From Neckera pumila (lineage: Eukaryota > Streptophyta > Bryopsida > Hypnales > Neckeraceae): 64,000 nucleotides of DNA. The notes under the pieces are model-generated. The model had not been told where the DNA came from, did no database searches, and worked only from the letters and a program-made list of their open reading frames with translations. The position numbers and the translations under genes were made by a program. Position 1 is the first letter of the stretch. Every line of letters begins with the position of its first letter. The DNA lies in contig OZ018409.1 in NCBI GenBank assembly GCA_963969595.1, forward strand, positions 250,501-314,500, written 5' to 3'. Of the stretch, positions 34,385-47,505 are shown one piece after another.

Positions 34385-37300
34385 ATGGAGCGACATTCAG
34401 CTGTCTTCCTCTTGATTTTCAGTTTAGTATGGAGTGGAATTGGGAGTGGTGCAGATGCGTATCAGTTGGCGTTTCATCCCAGGGACCTACTGCCTCTACT
34501 ACCGGGGTCTATCGCGATGCCGGTGATGAAAAGGCTCTACAGTGCAGTTGATCTACTGCCAGAGTTCGTTGGCGCGGTTTCTTCTGGAAACGACACGGTT
34601 GTGTGGAACGGGACCTGCTTTTATCAGAATGAGGCTTACATGGAGTACGTGGAGCCAAAAGACGAAGGTCAGAGTGGGGGTGGCATTCTTCACATTCAGG
34701 TAATGGTTGCTTATCGACATTTTTGGGCTTGAACGAGCTGATAACCAGTCCTGTGACGTCTTTTTGCGTCTAGATTTAGAAATTGCATCTCATGAGATCC
34801 CTTGAGATCTCATCAGATTCAGAAAGTTGTTAATGGTAAGGTAGTGTTAATTTTCTGTGTTAATCTAATAGAAAATGAGATCTGGTCTTAAAATAATTTC
34901 AAGGTAATTTCAAGGTAATTTTCACTTCCTAGTGGCCAATGTAGTATCAAGTTAATGTTAATGCCACTAACATCGCTCTAACGTCACACCGGCATTGAGA
35001 TCAACACCATTCGCGTTGTGCTAACATCAAGATGGTTTTTAAGAGTCAGATGAGTCTAATGCTTATTTTACTTTAACCTAACATCACGAGGTTTAGCAAT
35101 TTAATGGGAGTTCATTTGTGATTTTTGGTTTTGTCATCATATCTGAACGCATCTTTGAAGATGAATCGTACAATTTCTGCCAGTTATGGCATAAATTCCG
35201 TTGAGGAATCATGCCGTTTATTAGAGCGTATGTGGATGACAGCCGACGCTGGCGTCTTAGAAATCAAAATTTTAACGAATGACCAAATTTAGTCTTTCCC
35301 ATGTTTTGGCAAGGACGTTCTCGACTTAACAGGCTCTTTACCAGCGCTTGTTATCTAGATTTTTCGTCAATTTGTAACACTTGATAATGGCTTTATTTTC
35401 GGTTCTTCATGTTTGCAGACTAGCAACGCACACAGCTGGACCTGCTTGGATCTTTACGTTTTTGCAACACCATACCGTGTGACTTGGGACTACTACTTTA
35501 CAGCTCGCAATCACACACTGAAGATTGATGAGTGGAGTGAAGGGGAGCTGGACTATGTAATCTCGATGGCTCTCCTCTGATAGCATCTCTGATTGGGTCC
35601 TTGAATGGAGTTCTTGTGTTTTTAGTTGAGAATTGTGTTTTTAGTTGAGAAAATATGTCTCCTCTTTCTGTTGTTGATGAAGAGCTAGGTCTCGTCTTGC
35701 GGCTTGTTCCTTTGTTTGCCTTTGGCGCAGTGGTTAACCCCTACTGGAATCGCTCATCTGATTGGGTTATTGTAATATCTGTGAATGGTCAAATTAGCCA
35801 GAGATCTAAATTAGATTAATATAAGTATTCATTCTATTTTTTTATTCTGCGTGTTAAATATGTTTTGTTTGTCTGCTGATTGCATGATATCAGTGAATTT
35901 TTTAGAATCAAGATATTTGTCATCTGTTGCAGTTCTAGGGTCTTATCATTTTTTTAATTCTTTGATACAGGTGAAAAATAAGGGATTTTCAGTATTTCTG
36001 ATGCCAGCCGGCATGCTAGGAACCTTGTTGGCACTGTGGGACGTTGTACCGTTGTTCTCGAATTCAGGGTGGGGTCAGAACTCGAACATTGCTTTCTTGG
36101 AGTCTCACATGGGAATTGAGTTCACGAAGCGCCTGCAACCACGTGTGTCGAACATCACTGCCGCTGACCTAAAGTCTGGAGATTTCCTAGCAATGTCAAA
36201 GATCAGGGGCCGATGGGGAGCATTTGAGACTCTGGAGAAATGGGTGACAGGGGCCCAGGCAGGACACACTGCCGTATGTCTTCGTGATGAAGATGACAAG
36301 CTCTGGGTCGGAGAGTCCGGCCATGAAAATGACGCAGTAAGTGTTTTGCTTTTGCCTTGCGAGTGTCTAAAATGGCTTTATTACATAGTGAAATCTTGTC
36401 TTCATTGTTGTCAAGATCATGCACAATTCCTTCCATGTCGTGATGTTGTCCTCGTCTCTACGTTATCTGTTCATGAGTTTCATTTCATTTTTCTGACCAG
36501 GGCGAGGAGGTAATCGTGATACTCCCATGGGAAGAGTGGTGGGAGTACCAAATTGCAGATGTTGCAAATTGCCATGTAGCGGTCTTGCCATTGCACCCGG
36601 ATTTGCGGGCCAAGTTTAATGCAACAGCTGCATGGGAGTATGCTCGCCGAATGAATGGCTTACCTTATGGCTATCACAACATGATTTTCAGCTGGATTGA
36701 TACTCCGACCGACAATTACCCCCCTCCTCTCGACTCCAACTTGGTAGGTCTTCATCTATATGCTAGACAGAATAATATCATATTTTGTGATCTTGACAAC
36801 CCTAGTGGCGAGTTCGGAATTTGAGGGGTAAGTTATGGCATCTTGACTTGAGGTGGCCCAAACATTATGCTAACAGTATGCCGATCTTGGTCGCAGGTGG
36901 CATCTGTGATAGCAATGTGGACTCGATTACAACCTGACTATGCAGCGAATATGTGGAACGAGGCTTTGAACAAGCGCCTCGGTACAGAGGTACTTGATCT
37001 ATATTGTCCGTGATCACCCTACTCTTGGATTAGTGACTTCAGCATTCCACCCTTATGAAGTGCCTTAGATTTTGTTTATTGGGAAATTTTCAACGAAGCA
37101 GCTAATTGTTTGCAACAAGAACTTGGGTCCTTTTTTTATTATTGATTTAGTTAAACTTGAATTTTTTCCTCTGTATTCCTTTTTCTTTGGAATTATCTGG
37201 ATCTGGATTTTCATCGGCTTGCACGTAACGGAGTAAATTCGGTTTGAGCAGGGACTGGATTTACCTGGGGTAATGGTCGAGAGTGAGAAACGGGGTATTG

Positions 37301-37900
37301 CTTTTGAGGAGCTTCTGGCCATTCCAGAGCAGGATACCTGGGAATATAGCGATGGTTTCTCGACCACTTGTGTAGCCTTCATTCTTCAGCTGTACAAAGA
37401 AGCTGGCCTTTTGGGGGCTCTTGGAAATTCGATCCAAGTCACTGAGTTTACGGTATGTGTTGATACATATTGCTAAGACTTTTGCCAGAGCGTTCTAAAC
37501 GATGAAAGGCTCTGGTTATGCGAAGCTCTGTTGCAATTCTGTTTTGTGAGATGATTTAGGAATTACCTATGTGAGATTTTCCTTCGGTTTGATAGTACCG
37601 AGCTGGAAGATCTATCAATTAACTGTTTGCTCTTCCACCAGCAGAGGAGGTGACCATTTTCTTTTTAACAAATGGCATTGGTTGCAGATAAGGGACGCTT
37701 ACATGCTGAAGTTTTTTGAAGACGATATTTCTCGATTGCCAAGTTGGTGCAATATTACGGACGCAGCAACCCCATTTTGTCAAATCCTGGGGGACTATGA
37801 GATGCAGTTTCCAGGTTACAATAGCATTCCGCCCTATGCTCACATGAATGAACGGTGCCCTTCCCTGCCTCCAACTTATGATAGGCCCAAGACATGCTAA
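34385..37900 (+). CDS. Conserved plant secretory-pathway protein with permuted papain-like (NlpC/P60-like) signature
   Basis: Seven exons (34385-34699, 35419-35556, 35971-36336, 36501-36743, 36897-36989, 37252-37452, 37688-37900) are all phase 0 and give 522 residues. I recognise it as a plant-conserved protein without an established function. Residues 1-25 are a signal peptide (MERHSAVFLLIFSLVWSGIG). Likely N-glycosylation sites include NDT and NGT near residues 63-70, and NHT, NIT and NAT further on. Conserved blocks include HPRDLLPLLPGS, HSWTCLDLYVFATPYRVTWD, GSGHEND-like WVGESGHEND, YGYHNMIFSWIDT, LQPDYAANMWNEALNKRLG and MNERCPSLPP. GHTAV (H250) before VGES (E266), and STTCVAF (C425) far downstream, look like the His/Glu then Cys order of circularly permuted NlpC/P60-like papain folds; that assignment is my inference. 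Confidence 0.85.
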
Positions 37901-40900
37901 TCATTTTGTAAGTATGGTAAAAGTGTGACAGTTACCAGGGAGTTTTAAGACACGTGTGAAATGTTGTATCTCTTGTTGGAAGAAACCGTAGACATTATCC
38001 AGGCATTGCAAACTTGATAGCCTCCAAGGCTCGTGAATCGTTAGTGCGAAACATGCCCGAGAGTGAGGCTGTTTTTGCAATTGCCATTCATTGCGTTCAT
38101 TTGAAACGAAATATGGCTTAAGGTAGAGGACACGAACTGTTACGGACCCGATCATATTTCTCGTACTGATCTCTGTTACCAACAGCAACTTAAGTATTTG
38201 TACACTCGATAGAAAGTGGTGCGGGCATGACTATCATAAGCTAATTGTCTTTAGCCACTGATGACCAAATGGAAATGAGGTCGTCTCCTGTCACTTGTAG
38301 TTGTCTTCAATTTCCAAAATTGTATAATAAATTCTCACTGTACATACAGTAGCAACAAGAATTTGACCTTGGCAGAGTTGACTCTTCAATTTAGTTATCT
38401 GCAGAGATTTTTGTGGCTCCTAATAAGAATCGTACAACCTACGTGTGTATCTGTACCTGTAATACATATTGATGTATCCGTATATCCGTATTTCTTATTG
38501 GTATGGACATGCGATAAGACATGGGACACGTGGTTGGCAAATTTGGTTGCATAGTGAAGAAATTGGTAGAACAATCAAATGCCTTCCCCTTCTTTGTGGC
38601 CCGTATCTTGTTTGTAATATTATTAAACCTTACATGGCTAAATGGAACCATTTATATGGTACCTTGCTTGTCTTCTAGAATTTGAATTATGTATTATAAT
38701 ATGTTGAGACAAGATGGGGTTAATATACCAACTATTATCTTCTATTTAGGTGTCATTTGAACTTTTGAACCTTATCATGTTCAAAAATGTCACTATATTT
38801 GTAGTATACATGAAAATGTTATATCTTCTCAAACATGAAAGAAATTTCAACAATGATTTAAATTAGGAATGCTATGTATCATTGCATCTAGCTAGCATGA
38901 GGGCAAACCTTTGTCACTATTGTATACTTCAATTCATACATAGACCTTTTAATTCAAATACACCAAAAACTCTATATTGCTATTAGAATTGGACTTCTGG
39001 ATATTTGTATGTGAAGGATAATATCAAAGGAATTTTCTCATCAAAACAATCAAATGGCTATTTTCAAATGAAAGAAAACTTGTAGGCATCCAAATTTATA
39101 GATTTGAGTATAAATCGGTTAATATTTTTGTGTGCAAAGAAATTTTTTGTAGGACATAGTAAATGTAAAACTCAAGATTGTTTTGTTTGTTCAATTGAAT
39201 CAACTCCAACTTTGATTACGCTACAGATTGAAGTTAATGTCCCAACCTAGACCCCCTGCATCCAATGATTAAGTGAAATTTTGTAGCATTAAGACAAGAT
39301 ACTGTTGCTTGCAAAAGTATTTTTTACAAAGTATATTGGGCCATTGAAGTAACGATAGTGGTTTAAATCCGTCTAAGACTTGTGAAAGTTTTAATTATTA
39401 CATTTGTATACACTTTCTTCAAACATGAAAGGATGTGATATGGTATGTGCACCCATAATCATCAGTGTCCAAAAAGAAACACCAACATTTGAACCAAAAA
39501 GCAAAAGTGAATAGATTTGAATACAAAGAGTATTGATTACTCAAGATTTGTACACTTTGAGTACACTAGAGATTGCACGAGAGAAGGGTCAATTTTTGGT
39601 ACTCCATTATATAATACTTTGAAAATTCATGATTAATCATATTCAAATGGTATCCAAATAATGAACACAAAAGTACGATAGAACCTTCTCTCATTAGCTA
39701 ATAAGATCAAATAAAAATCATTTAAGTTTAATATTAACAACTATGCGCAGTTGGTATTCATAGTGATTATGGGTGCACTTACCTTGACCTTTGAGCGCTC
39801 CGTAGGCCAAAATTTGGCCAATCAAAATTTTATTTGGGCCAAAATGCCCTTGGATCTTTGATTAGAGTAAGTAATGCTAAAAAGTGGTTTGGAGGCTAAT
39901 CAGCACTATACAAAAGTAGTAGAGACGGGCGCTTTGATGTGGAAAAACAATGAAAATGTGAGTTTTGAGGGATTGCGCTGGTTGAGTGATCACTTGTGTA
40001 GTTGTTGGATTGTCAAATCACTTGTAGTTTCAAGGCAGAGTGATTACTTGTGCAGTCGTTGGAAAAACAAAAAAATTTGCAAGGTGTACGAGCTTGCTGA
40101 CCCTACTCCATGCCAAAAACTTGGCTTGAAAGTCCACTCACTACAAGGGAGCAATGTCCATTCGGACATTTTTTTGTCAACTTGGGCATTTTAGTCAATT
40201 AGAACGTGTCAATTTGGACATTGTTTTCTTGATGTGACTTCCGTAAGCAGCTATGAAGCTCTGAAGTTCACCCCCCCCAAAATCGCACTACCCAGCATTT
40301 TTAATGTATAGTTGACCATTATGATCTTCTAATCAATAAGGTCAACCCTTGCCAAATTTTCACCACACCTCCAAACCTCCCCCCTCTTGGAATTTCAACA
40401 GTGAGTTGCTGCAGATTCCATTTTTGAACTTGCTACAACAATTTCTTTAGACAGTGGTATAGCATGGTTGGTTTTGGGAAGGCACGACTTGCGTGCTTAG
40501 GGATTAATGCCTAAGAATTGGCCTAATCTTTCTAAAATAATACAATATTCCATGCATCTTAATAGTATTAACATTAATGAAAAGGATTTTGTCTAACTAG
40601 GTGCTACAAGACAAAATTGTAGATACAAATAATTAAATGGAGATTCTTTGGTGCCTAAGTTGCAGCAATTACACTTTGTATAAATGCCTGGGGCAATCTT
40701 GGCTCTCTAGGAATGAATTGCTACCGTATTGTGCCAAACTGACCCCATGAAACTAGTAGTTATTTTCAAGGATCTAGTTTTGTGCCATATCTCCTTCTAG
40801 TTTGGTAAGAAAGTGATGGGAAAAGGTGTCCAGACCACTTAGATGGAATTGATCGCTTGAATAGGCAATTGTGATTCAAAAGCTTACAACCAATAGAAGT

Positions 40901-41790
40901 CATATACTCCATAAGTTAAGAACCATTCCCCCAACGCCCCCTCTTAGATCAAAAGTCAAAGATAAAATTACACCAGCAAAGAGAAAGTATAGAGTTTAGA
41001 GGCAACCCTTCTTAATTTGCAGAATATGCACTCTTCGAATAAAGCTAGAGAGCAAGATAGGATCAGTCGAAATTGGGATAAGGGAAAGTTGGCTCAAAGA
41101 AAAGCCTTCACTCACTCTAGGAACATCTCCAGCCAGCAATTGAGATTGAGCATTGGATAATAGAAGACAATTATTGGGAACTGAGTCTTTCCACATCTAG
41201 GTTGGTATAGGGTCCTCCGTATTGGAAAATACACCTATCCATTCTTCATCCTTTATGCATCCACATTGGTCTGTAAGTAGTGTCAGACACTTGGGTGGAA
41301 TATTCGATATAAGATAAAACCAATGATGCCTCCACTAGAAGAAATTTGTATTTGCCATTACAAGAAATTTCAACCCTGGAAGAGGCTATTAAGAGTATTG
41401 GTGAACGTAATCATCTTTTTGTACAAGTCGCCTATTCCCCTATAGCCGCTCAGTTTTTGCAAGCGGTCAGTGCACAAACGGCCTATGAATGGATGGTCCA
41501 GATGAAATCTTGGATCTGGCTGTCAGAGGACAATTAATGCATGCCGCCAAGTGATGCTGATTTGGAATTCGTCGACATTATGAATCATCCACAGTGGATT
41601 GGCGGCAATATGCTCTGTCGTAGGGCTTTCCTTGTAGTGCTTCTTGTATCTTCCCTGCCGAATTGGAAGCACTTTGTAGTGTCGAAGAAATCAAGACTTG
41701 TGCAATTTGGAAGCTTAGAAGCTGTCTAGTGCATTTTTGTTCCTCAGTTTTTTGTCTCTTCTATTTCAAAGTGGAAGTGCTGTGTAGAGG
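37901..41790. other. Long spacer between the secretory-protein gene and the 41.8-47.5 kb element
   Basis: Mostly AT-rich and non-coding. At 39960-40080 a short phrase (gtgatcacttgtgtagttgttgg) is repeated as gtgattacttgtgcagtcgttgg. Open frames at 39874-40194 and 41346-41729 are short and unrecognised. The latter could be upstream exon remnants of the following pseudogene. Confidence 0.45.
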
Positions 41791-44700
41791 ATGGCAAACA
41801 ACGGTTTCCCATACAAGGTTCAAGTGTCAATAGCTGGAAAATATGAACCAGTAATTCTTCGAGGTCGATTACTTCATGAGCAGACGCCTCGGTCGGAGTT
41901 TCCAAGAAAACGGAAAGTTGGAGACACTAATTTGGACTTGTGGCTTGACGGTTCCATTTACCCTGGGGATTCTCTAGGTAAGCACCCAAAGTTCAATGAT
42001 GTTTGCAGTTTATTGGAATTTGTCGGAGAGGGAGAAAACGAATTGCTTGGTTACGTGTCCAATTTAGCAAATTCTTTGTTGCCTGCAGTTGTCTCTCAAT
42101 GTGTCAGGCAATTGAGGGAAACCGAATTTCACGATCTCAGCCACAGTGTAGATAGTTTGACTGCATGCTTGTATAAAAAACAAGAAGAAGTGGTCCACCT
42201 ACTGGACTTGCTAAGTAAAAGCAAACAGGACTTAGAAGTGCACCGTAGAGTAGTGCATGTCTTGGACGATGAGAATGTGCACTTGCAAAATAGATTAGCA
42301 ACTATCCAAGCAGATTATGAAGCAAAGACACTTGCTTTTAAAAAGGATGTTGAAGACAGTGTCCGATCAGAAGAAGCTCTTGAATTAGACATCGAATCAC
42401 TGATAAGAGAGAGCGCTCAAAAGCAAGCCACACTAGAGCAAAGTCATGAGGTCGTCCTGAAAAATTTGCAGGTAGAACACGATGACAATCTACACAGTCT
42501 CTCATTTTTGCGTCGAAAATGGGATCAATTGCATCCCACTGCATACGGCTATCGCAAGCAGGTCCAAAAGCGCAGGGATCTATACACGCTCTTTCAAAAA
42601 GGAGGCCAAGCAAAGGCGGTGTGCCAACTGACTCGTGCAGTCATAGCATCGCATACACTTCACAAAGTCTGTGAAGGCAACATCACTAATCGACAAAGGC
42701 AACGTTTGCGAGGTTATGAAGAGGAGCAGATACAGTCCGGCAAAACTCTCGCTAATATATTTTCCAAGACTGAAGTGAAGTCCATGCTGAATGCACCAAC
42801 CTTGCAATGCATAGGTATTGATGTGGCTAATGAGTATCTACAAAAAATTGGAGCCGGCATGGGAGCTCATGAATTTTTGGCGACATGTGACAGGAGTGGG
42901 ATCACTCAAAAAAGGTACGCTTCTATTTATAAGCAATTCAAGGAAAGTGTACAGGCAGCGGGGAAAGGATTGAAGGTGCATTGTCTTTCCAAATCCTACC
43001 ATGTTTCCATTTTATGAAAGGAAATGAACTCAAAGTTGAGTGATTTCATTGGCGAATATTATAGCATCAACAATTCCTTGGATGTTTCACCAATTGCAAA
43101 GTCCAAGAAGAAGGAACCTAACCATGTACAATTGACAACCAAGAATTTATTGTTTGTTGACATTGAGCAAGTGCAGTGAAGCATGGTCCAATTGTATCGA
43201 ATAACACCTGAAGGTATGTCCAAAAAAATCTTCAACATTTTTGCTTTTTTCTTGTACTGTTGCTATTTAATCATGCTCAATTCCCTATGAAGTGGTTCCT
43301 ATGCAATATACTAGGAAGCTCTATTTCCTTTGAAGTAGTCCTAGTGCTATATACTAGGAATCAAGACATATATACTAGAAGCCTGACCTCTGTGGCAGTC
43401 CAGTGCATGCACCTAAGTAACTTCTTTCTATAACAAGAACTAAAGGATGCATATAGTCTTACTTTTGAAACTACTTTGTAGATTTGTCACCAATCTCCTA
43501 CATTCCAGTACTGCAACAAATGGATGACATTGCTTAGTACAAAGTCATGTGCAATTCAAATGCTTCAACGCTCTCGTTCTATCTTATTTGAACTTCAGCT
43601 AAATCACTTACCTAGTGACACAGAATACTACTTGCTAACATTTTCTTCAAGCTCACGTCCATGATGATGATTTTCTCCCTACAGAACTGGGTGGGAAACC
43701 GTTGATTTTTGTCCTCAAGTTGGATGAAGCTGAAATAGTGCATTCACAAAAATTAGAACAAGTCAGCATTACTTTAATGAATCGAGCTTTGAATCTGGGG
43801 ATTACCGTAGGAAGTGATGAGTATATAGCTGTGCAATCTGAAAGGGACATTTGGCCAATGGGATGTTTCCAAATACCAAAAGAATCTTACGAGATACTAT
43901 CATGGGTGTTTCACCAGACTCGTATCCCAGCTTTTATACAAGCCCAGGAAGGTGGTCAGAAACTTCAAGTGCCTAAAGTAGGCGACTTTGCAACAGAGTG
44001 GCATCTCTCTGCTGTCATGAAAAGCATTAAATGTATGTATGGATTAAGCCACGGAGCAGGTGCAAAACAAACTTGTATCTACTGTCTCCAAAAACGAGTG
44101 AAACCGAGTGTTGCAACTACGGAACAAGCAGCAGCAGTGTTCTCTAAAGGGGCTACTTTGCTCGACGGAGGTCTTTTCAGTACCCAGCATGTGGCAAAAC
44201 CAATCACAGGAATGGCAGGGAAGGGACGTTGGAAGCCCATTCTTCCTATCCCGATGGATAGGGTGCACATGTGCACTCTTCACGCTTTCAATCGAATCGT
44301 TGAAAAAATCATCCACCTGCACTTCCAATTCATTTGGACACTACGTGACAAGAATATGCAACGAAGTGCGATTGAAGAAATGCAATGTGTGCTTTCTTCA
44401 ACAGGCGCACATGGTGGAGATGTTCGAATTTTCAAAGACGAACACCTCTTCGGGAAGTACAGCAATGTTCCATCAAAACTATCTTTCAATGGATCTCATG
44501 TTGCTAAATTATTTGAAGCTTCCACACTTCCAAGAGGTTCGACCAAGCTATATGCAGACATAGTCACAGTTGAAAAAAACTTCATGAGTGGAGGTGCTTC
44601 TAAAAGGGCCAAACTAGAGGTATGGGTGGGACTTGAGAAATTGAAATCATACTTTGAGGGATTGACACTCCAAGACAATAAGAAGGTGGAATCCCAAGGC

Positions 44701-46036
44701 TTGGTTGAGGCTTGGGGTCAACAATTCATCAAGGCTTTTGGGGAACAGCATGTAACGCATTATATTGTAAACTGCTCCACAACCTATACATGGAATGCAA
44801 GGAACCCTAGAATTTGAATTTCCTTTTCTATTGCTTGTGTCACACAAGAGATTAAGAAGCACTTCTAGCATTCTAACCATCTTTGTGAAGCTAACGGCCT
44901 GCTCTACCAAAGCTTCTGTCTATAGAAAACTGCAATGATTGAATGTAATTGCAGGTGATCGTCTCTTACATTGTATCACAAGAAAGGGTCAAGCATGCTG
45001 CATGTGGTCCATTCTTCTCAATGCCTAGCAACCTTTGAATTTGCCAATGCTTACAGCCCACTTGCTCTTCCTGCACAGCACTGTTGGTCCAGCAGACACG
45101 CTTTACAAGCAATGCTTTGAGCTGCACATGACCACAATAACTTGTCATTTCAAGATTGCTATGTAGGGATGAATCAAAGGATGACAAATCCAAAAGTGCA
45201 CAAAATCTATGACAAAACTTCTCTCTATTCCAAAATAGTTCATGAAGTGCATATATGTGCCACAATGGTGAAGCCTCAATTTTTTGTGACTACCATTTCA
45301 ATTTGGGGGGGGACAATGAAGGATATTTCAAATTCAATGATAGAGGGAGGAAAAGCTTACCAAAATTGCAACCCATGAACATGTAGATCCTGACGCCTTT
45401 ATAGTGGCATCATCCAGAAGATCATGACAACACTGTTCATAGACATTAGTAGGCGTATCCTCCTAAAGGACTGCATGTTAAACTAAGGCATTTGTATAGA
45501 AAGGGCAACATCATTTAATGTCAATGTAGGAAGACACCGTACATTCAATGCTATGCCATGGAAACTTCTAATACTCTGCTCTCTTCTTGCAGCATGCATT
45601 TGTGAAGCATGCACCATGGTTTGACTCTGAATATGGCAGTTTGTCAGTCTAGTCTTCTCAAGGAATGGAATATTTGCACTACGTAGCCAAAGCCACCTAC
45701 CAACGTCATACTCAACATGGAGGTGGATGGAGCCAAAAAAGTCCTTTGGAGTAGACATATCAGCACTGGTATCAAATAATACAGCACCATTTCTACAAAC
45801 AAAATAAGAAAGCAATTGCAACTACTACTGAAGATGTCGAGGAAGAATTGACATTGCAAGGGAGAATTCAAAAGAGGCGTGCCGTATCAGCAACATCATC
45901 TTCAATGGCACACAACACCTTGTGGCATCAAAAATGCAAGAGAGTGGGTTCAAAGTGGGTGCCATCACCTCCTTCTACTATTGACTCTCTTTCACCTAGA
46001 TGCAATGTGACACAAGTGGGCAGGTCCAATCAATAG
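41791..46036 (+). pseudogene. Decayed transposase-like gene of an unassigned RNase-H-like family
   Basis: Three exons, 41791-43213, 43685-44766 and 45593-46036, join in frame with GT..AG introns into ~983 codons, with four in-frame nonsense codons and no frameshift. Stops: TGA 43015-43017 and 43177-43179, TAG 45650-45652 and 45752-45754. The N-terminal half holds long charged helices, probably coiled coil (~120-260). The C-terminal half shows D488 (FVLKLDEAE), D575 (VGDFATEWHLSA), a CIYC pair (605/608), VHMCTLHAFNRIVEKI, HVTHYIHAFVKHAPW, and E861 in SSQGMEYLHY followed by YQRHTQHGGGW. The D..D..CxxC..E arrangement is how uncharacterised large transposases of algae, fungi and cnidarians look to me. 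I cannot name the family. After the last stop the frame stays open to about 46209. Confidence 0.65.
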
Positions 46037-46383
46037 ACAAAAGCCACTGCAGCACCAAGAGTACAACAATATACATCTAGAGGGGATCAGCAAGGATCAG
46101 CAGCCTCTTTGGTGGGAGCACTTTGCTTGCAAGCTTATTTCTCTTGTTCTGTCGATTCACCTGCACAGCAAGTACATAGGGTACACAGAAACTTTTTAGA
46201 TGACATTGAAAAGCACTTTCTAGTGAAGACATGAATCACGTAGCAATAGTTTGCTTGCACCGTAGGAAGAGAAGTGCACACCTTTTGTGGGCTCTGGCCC
46301 TCATGCTCAATGTACAGACTGAATTGCATTGGTACAGATGAAGCAAAAGTGATAAGAATTTCCTGTCGAATGGACTCTAGACT

Positions 46384-47505
46384 CTAGTTACTGTCGACCT
46401 CTAGGTCCTCAGTGGAATCCCCACACACGCACTGCACTTTGACAAGGGTGATGGTTTCACACTGGTCCATGGCTTCCCATTGTCCACCTTGGAGGAGACG
46501 GAATCTATTGAACTGAAATGTTGTGTACAATGTTGAGCGCCCAATGTGATACTTGAATAAGACACTTGTGGGATCAACCACACATTTGATGGCATCTTCT
46601 GCAATGACAACTTTCTCCTACCACCCGCAGTCCATCAAAGAAGCGAACAAGTCATCCGACATCTCTTTGAAAACAAACAATGTGCGTGTCTTGTGAATAC
46701 TAGGTGCAGAAGCAAATAAATCAACTATAACACCTATTGGCATGAACCAGCTCACATGCGTCACTCTGCTCCCCGTTCTTGGTTTCATAGACACTAGGAA
46801 ATCCTTACAAAGTTTGGCTCGGAAAGCCTCACTTGTGAACATGTCCAGTAGAGGCCATGCTACATCATTGAAATCAGGTAGTGGAATGGCCTCCAAACGT
46901 CCATAGCCAGCAGAAGTTGGTGGATAATATTTGGCATTGTAGAAGAAAATAGATTCTTCCATCAATTGTCGATGAGTTCGACCCCCTTTTGAAGCTTCTC
47001 CAACCTCAGCATGCATGACACAAATTGGCTCGATAATGCTCAAAGGGTCCACCCAATCAACATATGTTGATGGGTACAAATCTGAATAGTAGAAAATTCA
47101 TTAAATGCTAGCAGTATATACACAAACATTGCAAACCTTCATTGTAGAAAAGCATGAGCAAAAATGGGGAAGACTTGAGGACTTACAGTTGCATGCTGCT
47201 GGAAGAGCAACAACATGAGGATCCAAACAGAGTTCCCTATGCATGTACGCATGTTGGACCCTGATTGTAGAAATAGTAGTTGAACTGAGCGCCACTCGGA
47301 ACTCCAAGATTTGCGCCTTGTATGCACCAAAAATTGAATTGGGTCTGTACGTCCTAGACTCTTGTGCGTGTTCACCTATCCTTCCTAGTTGCAAAGCAAC
47401 CCAAGAGTTCAATTCCACTTTTCTCGGAATGTATGCGCCTTCTGCAGTCCTCTGCGTGTACAGAAGAGCACTTTGCACTTGGCTGCACGGCCGCATGGTC
47501 AACAA
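46384..47505 (-). pseudogene. Second gene of the 41.8-47.5 kb element, unknown protein, decayed
   Basis: Two minus-strand exons, 47187 to about 47505 and 46384-47081, share compatible phases across a canonical intron (donor GTAAGT at 47186, acceptor AG at 47082). Coherent protein text runs through both (VELNSWVALQLGRIGEHAQ, YPSTYVDWVDPLSIIEPI, MEESIFFYNAKYYPP, VTHVSWFMPIGVIVDLF). One in-frame TAG (46618-46620) interrupts it before a further 78 codons (FQFNRFRLLQGGQW). Upstream, 47510-47599 continues in another frame (RKLALNRDGDLYLIFVDHA), so a frameshift near 47485 or another exon is likely. It is tail-to-tail with the plus-strand pseudogene, 350 bp apart. No known domain is recognised. Confidence 0.5.

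Noticed and set aside
39874..40194. 106-codon ORF in the 38-41 kb spacer
   Set aside because: Contains an internal DNA-level repeat and no known motif. No splice or promoter context supports it.
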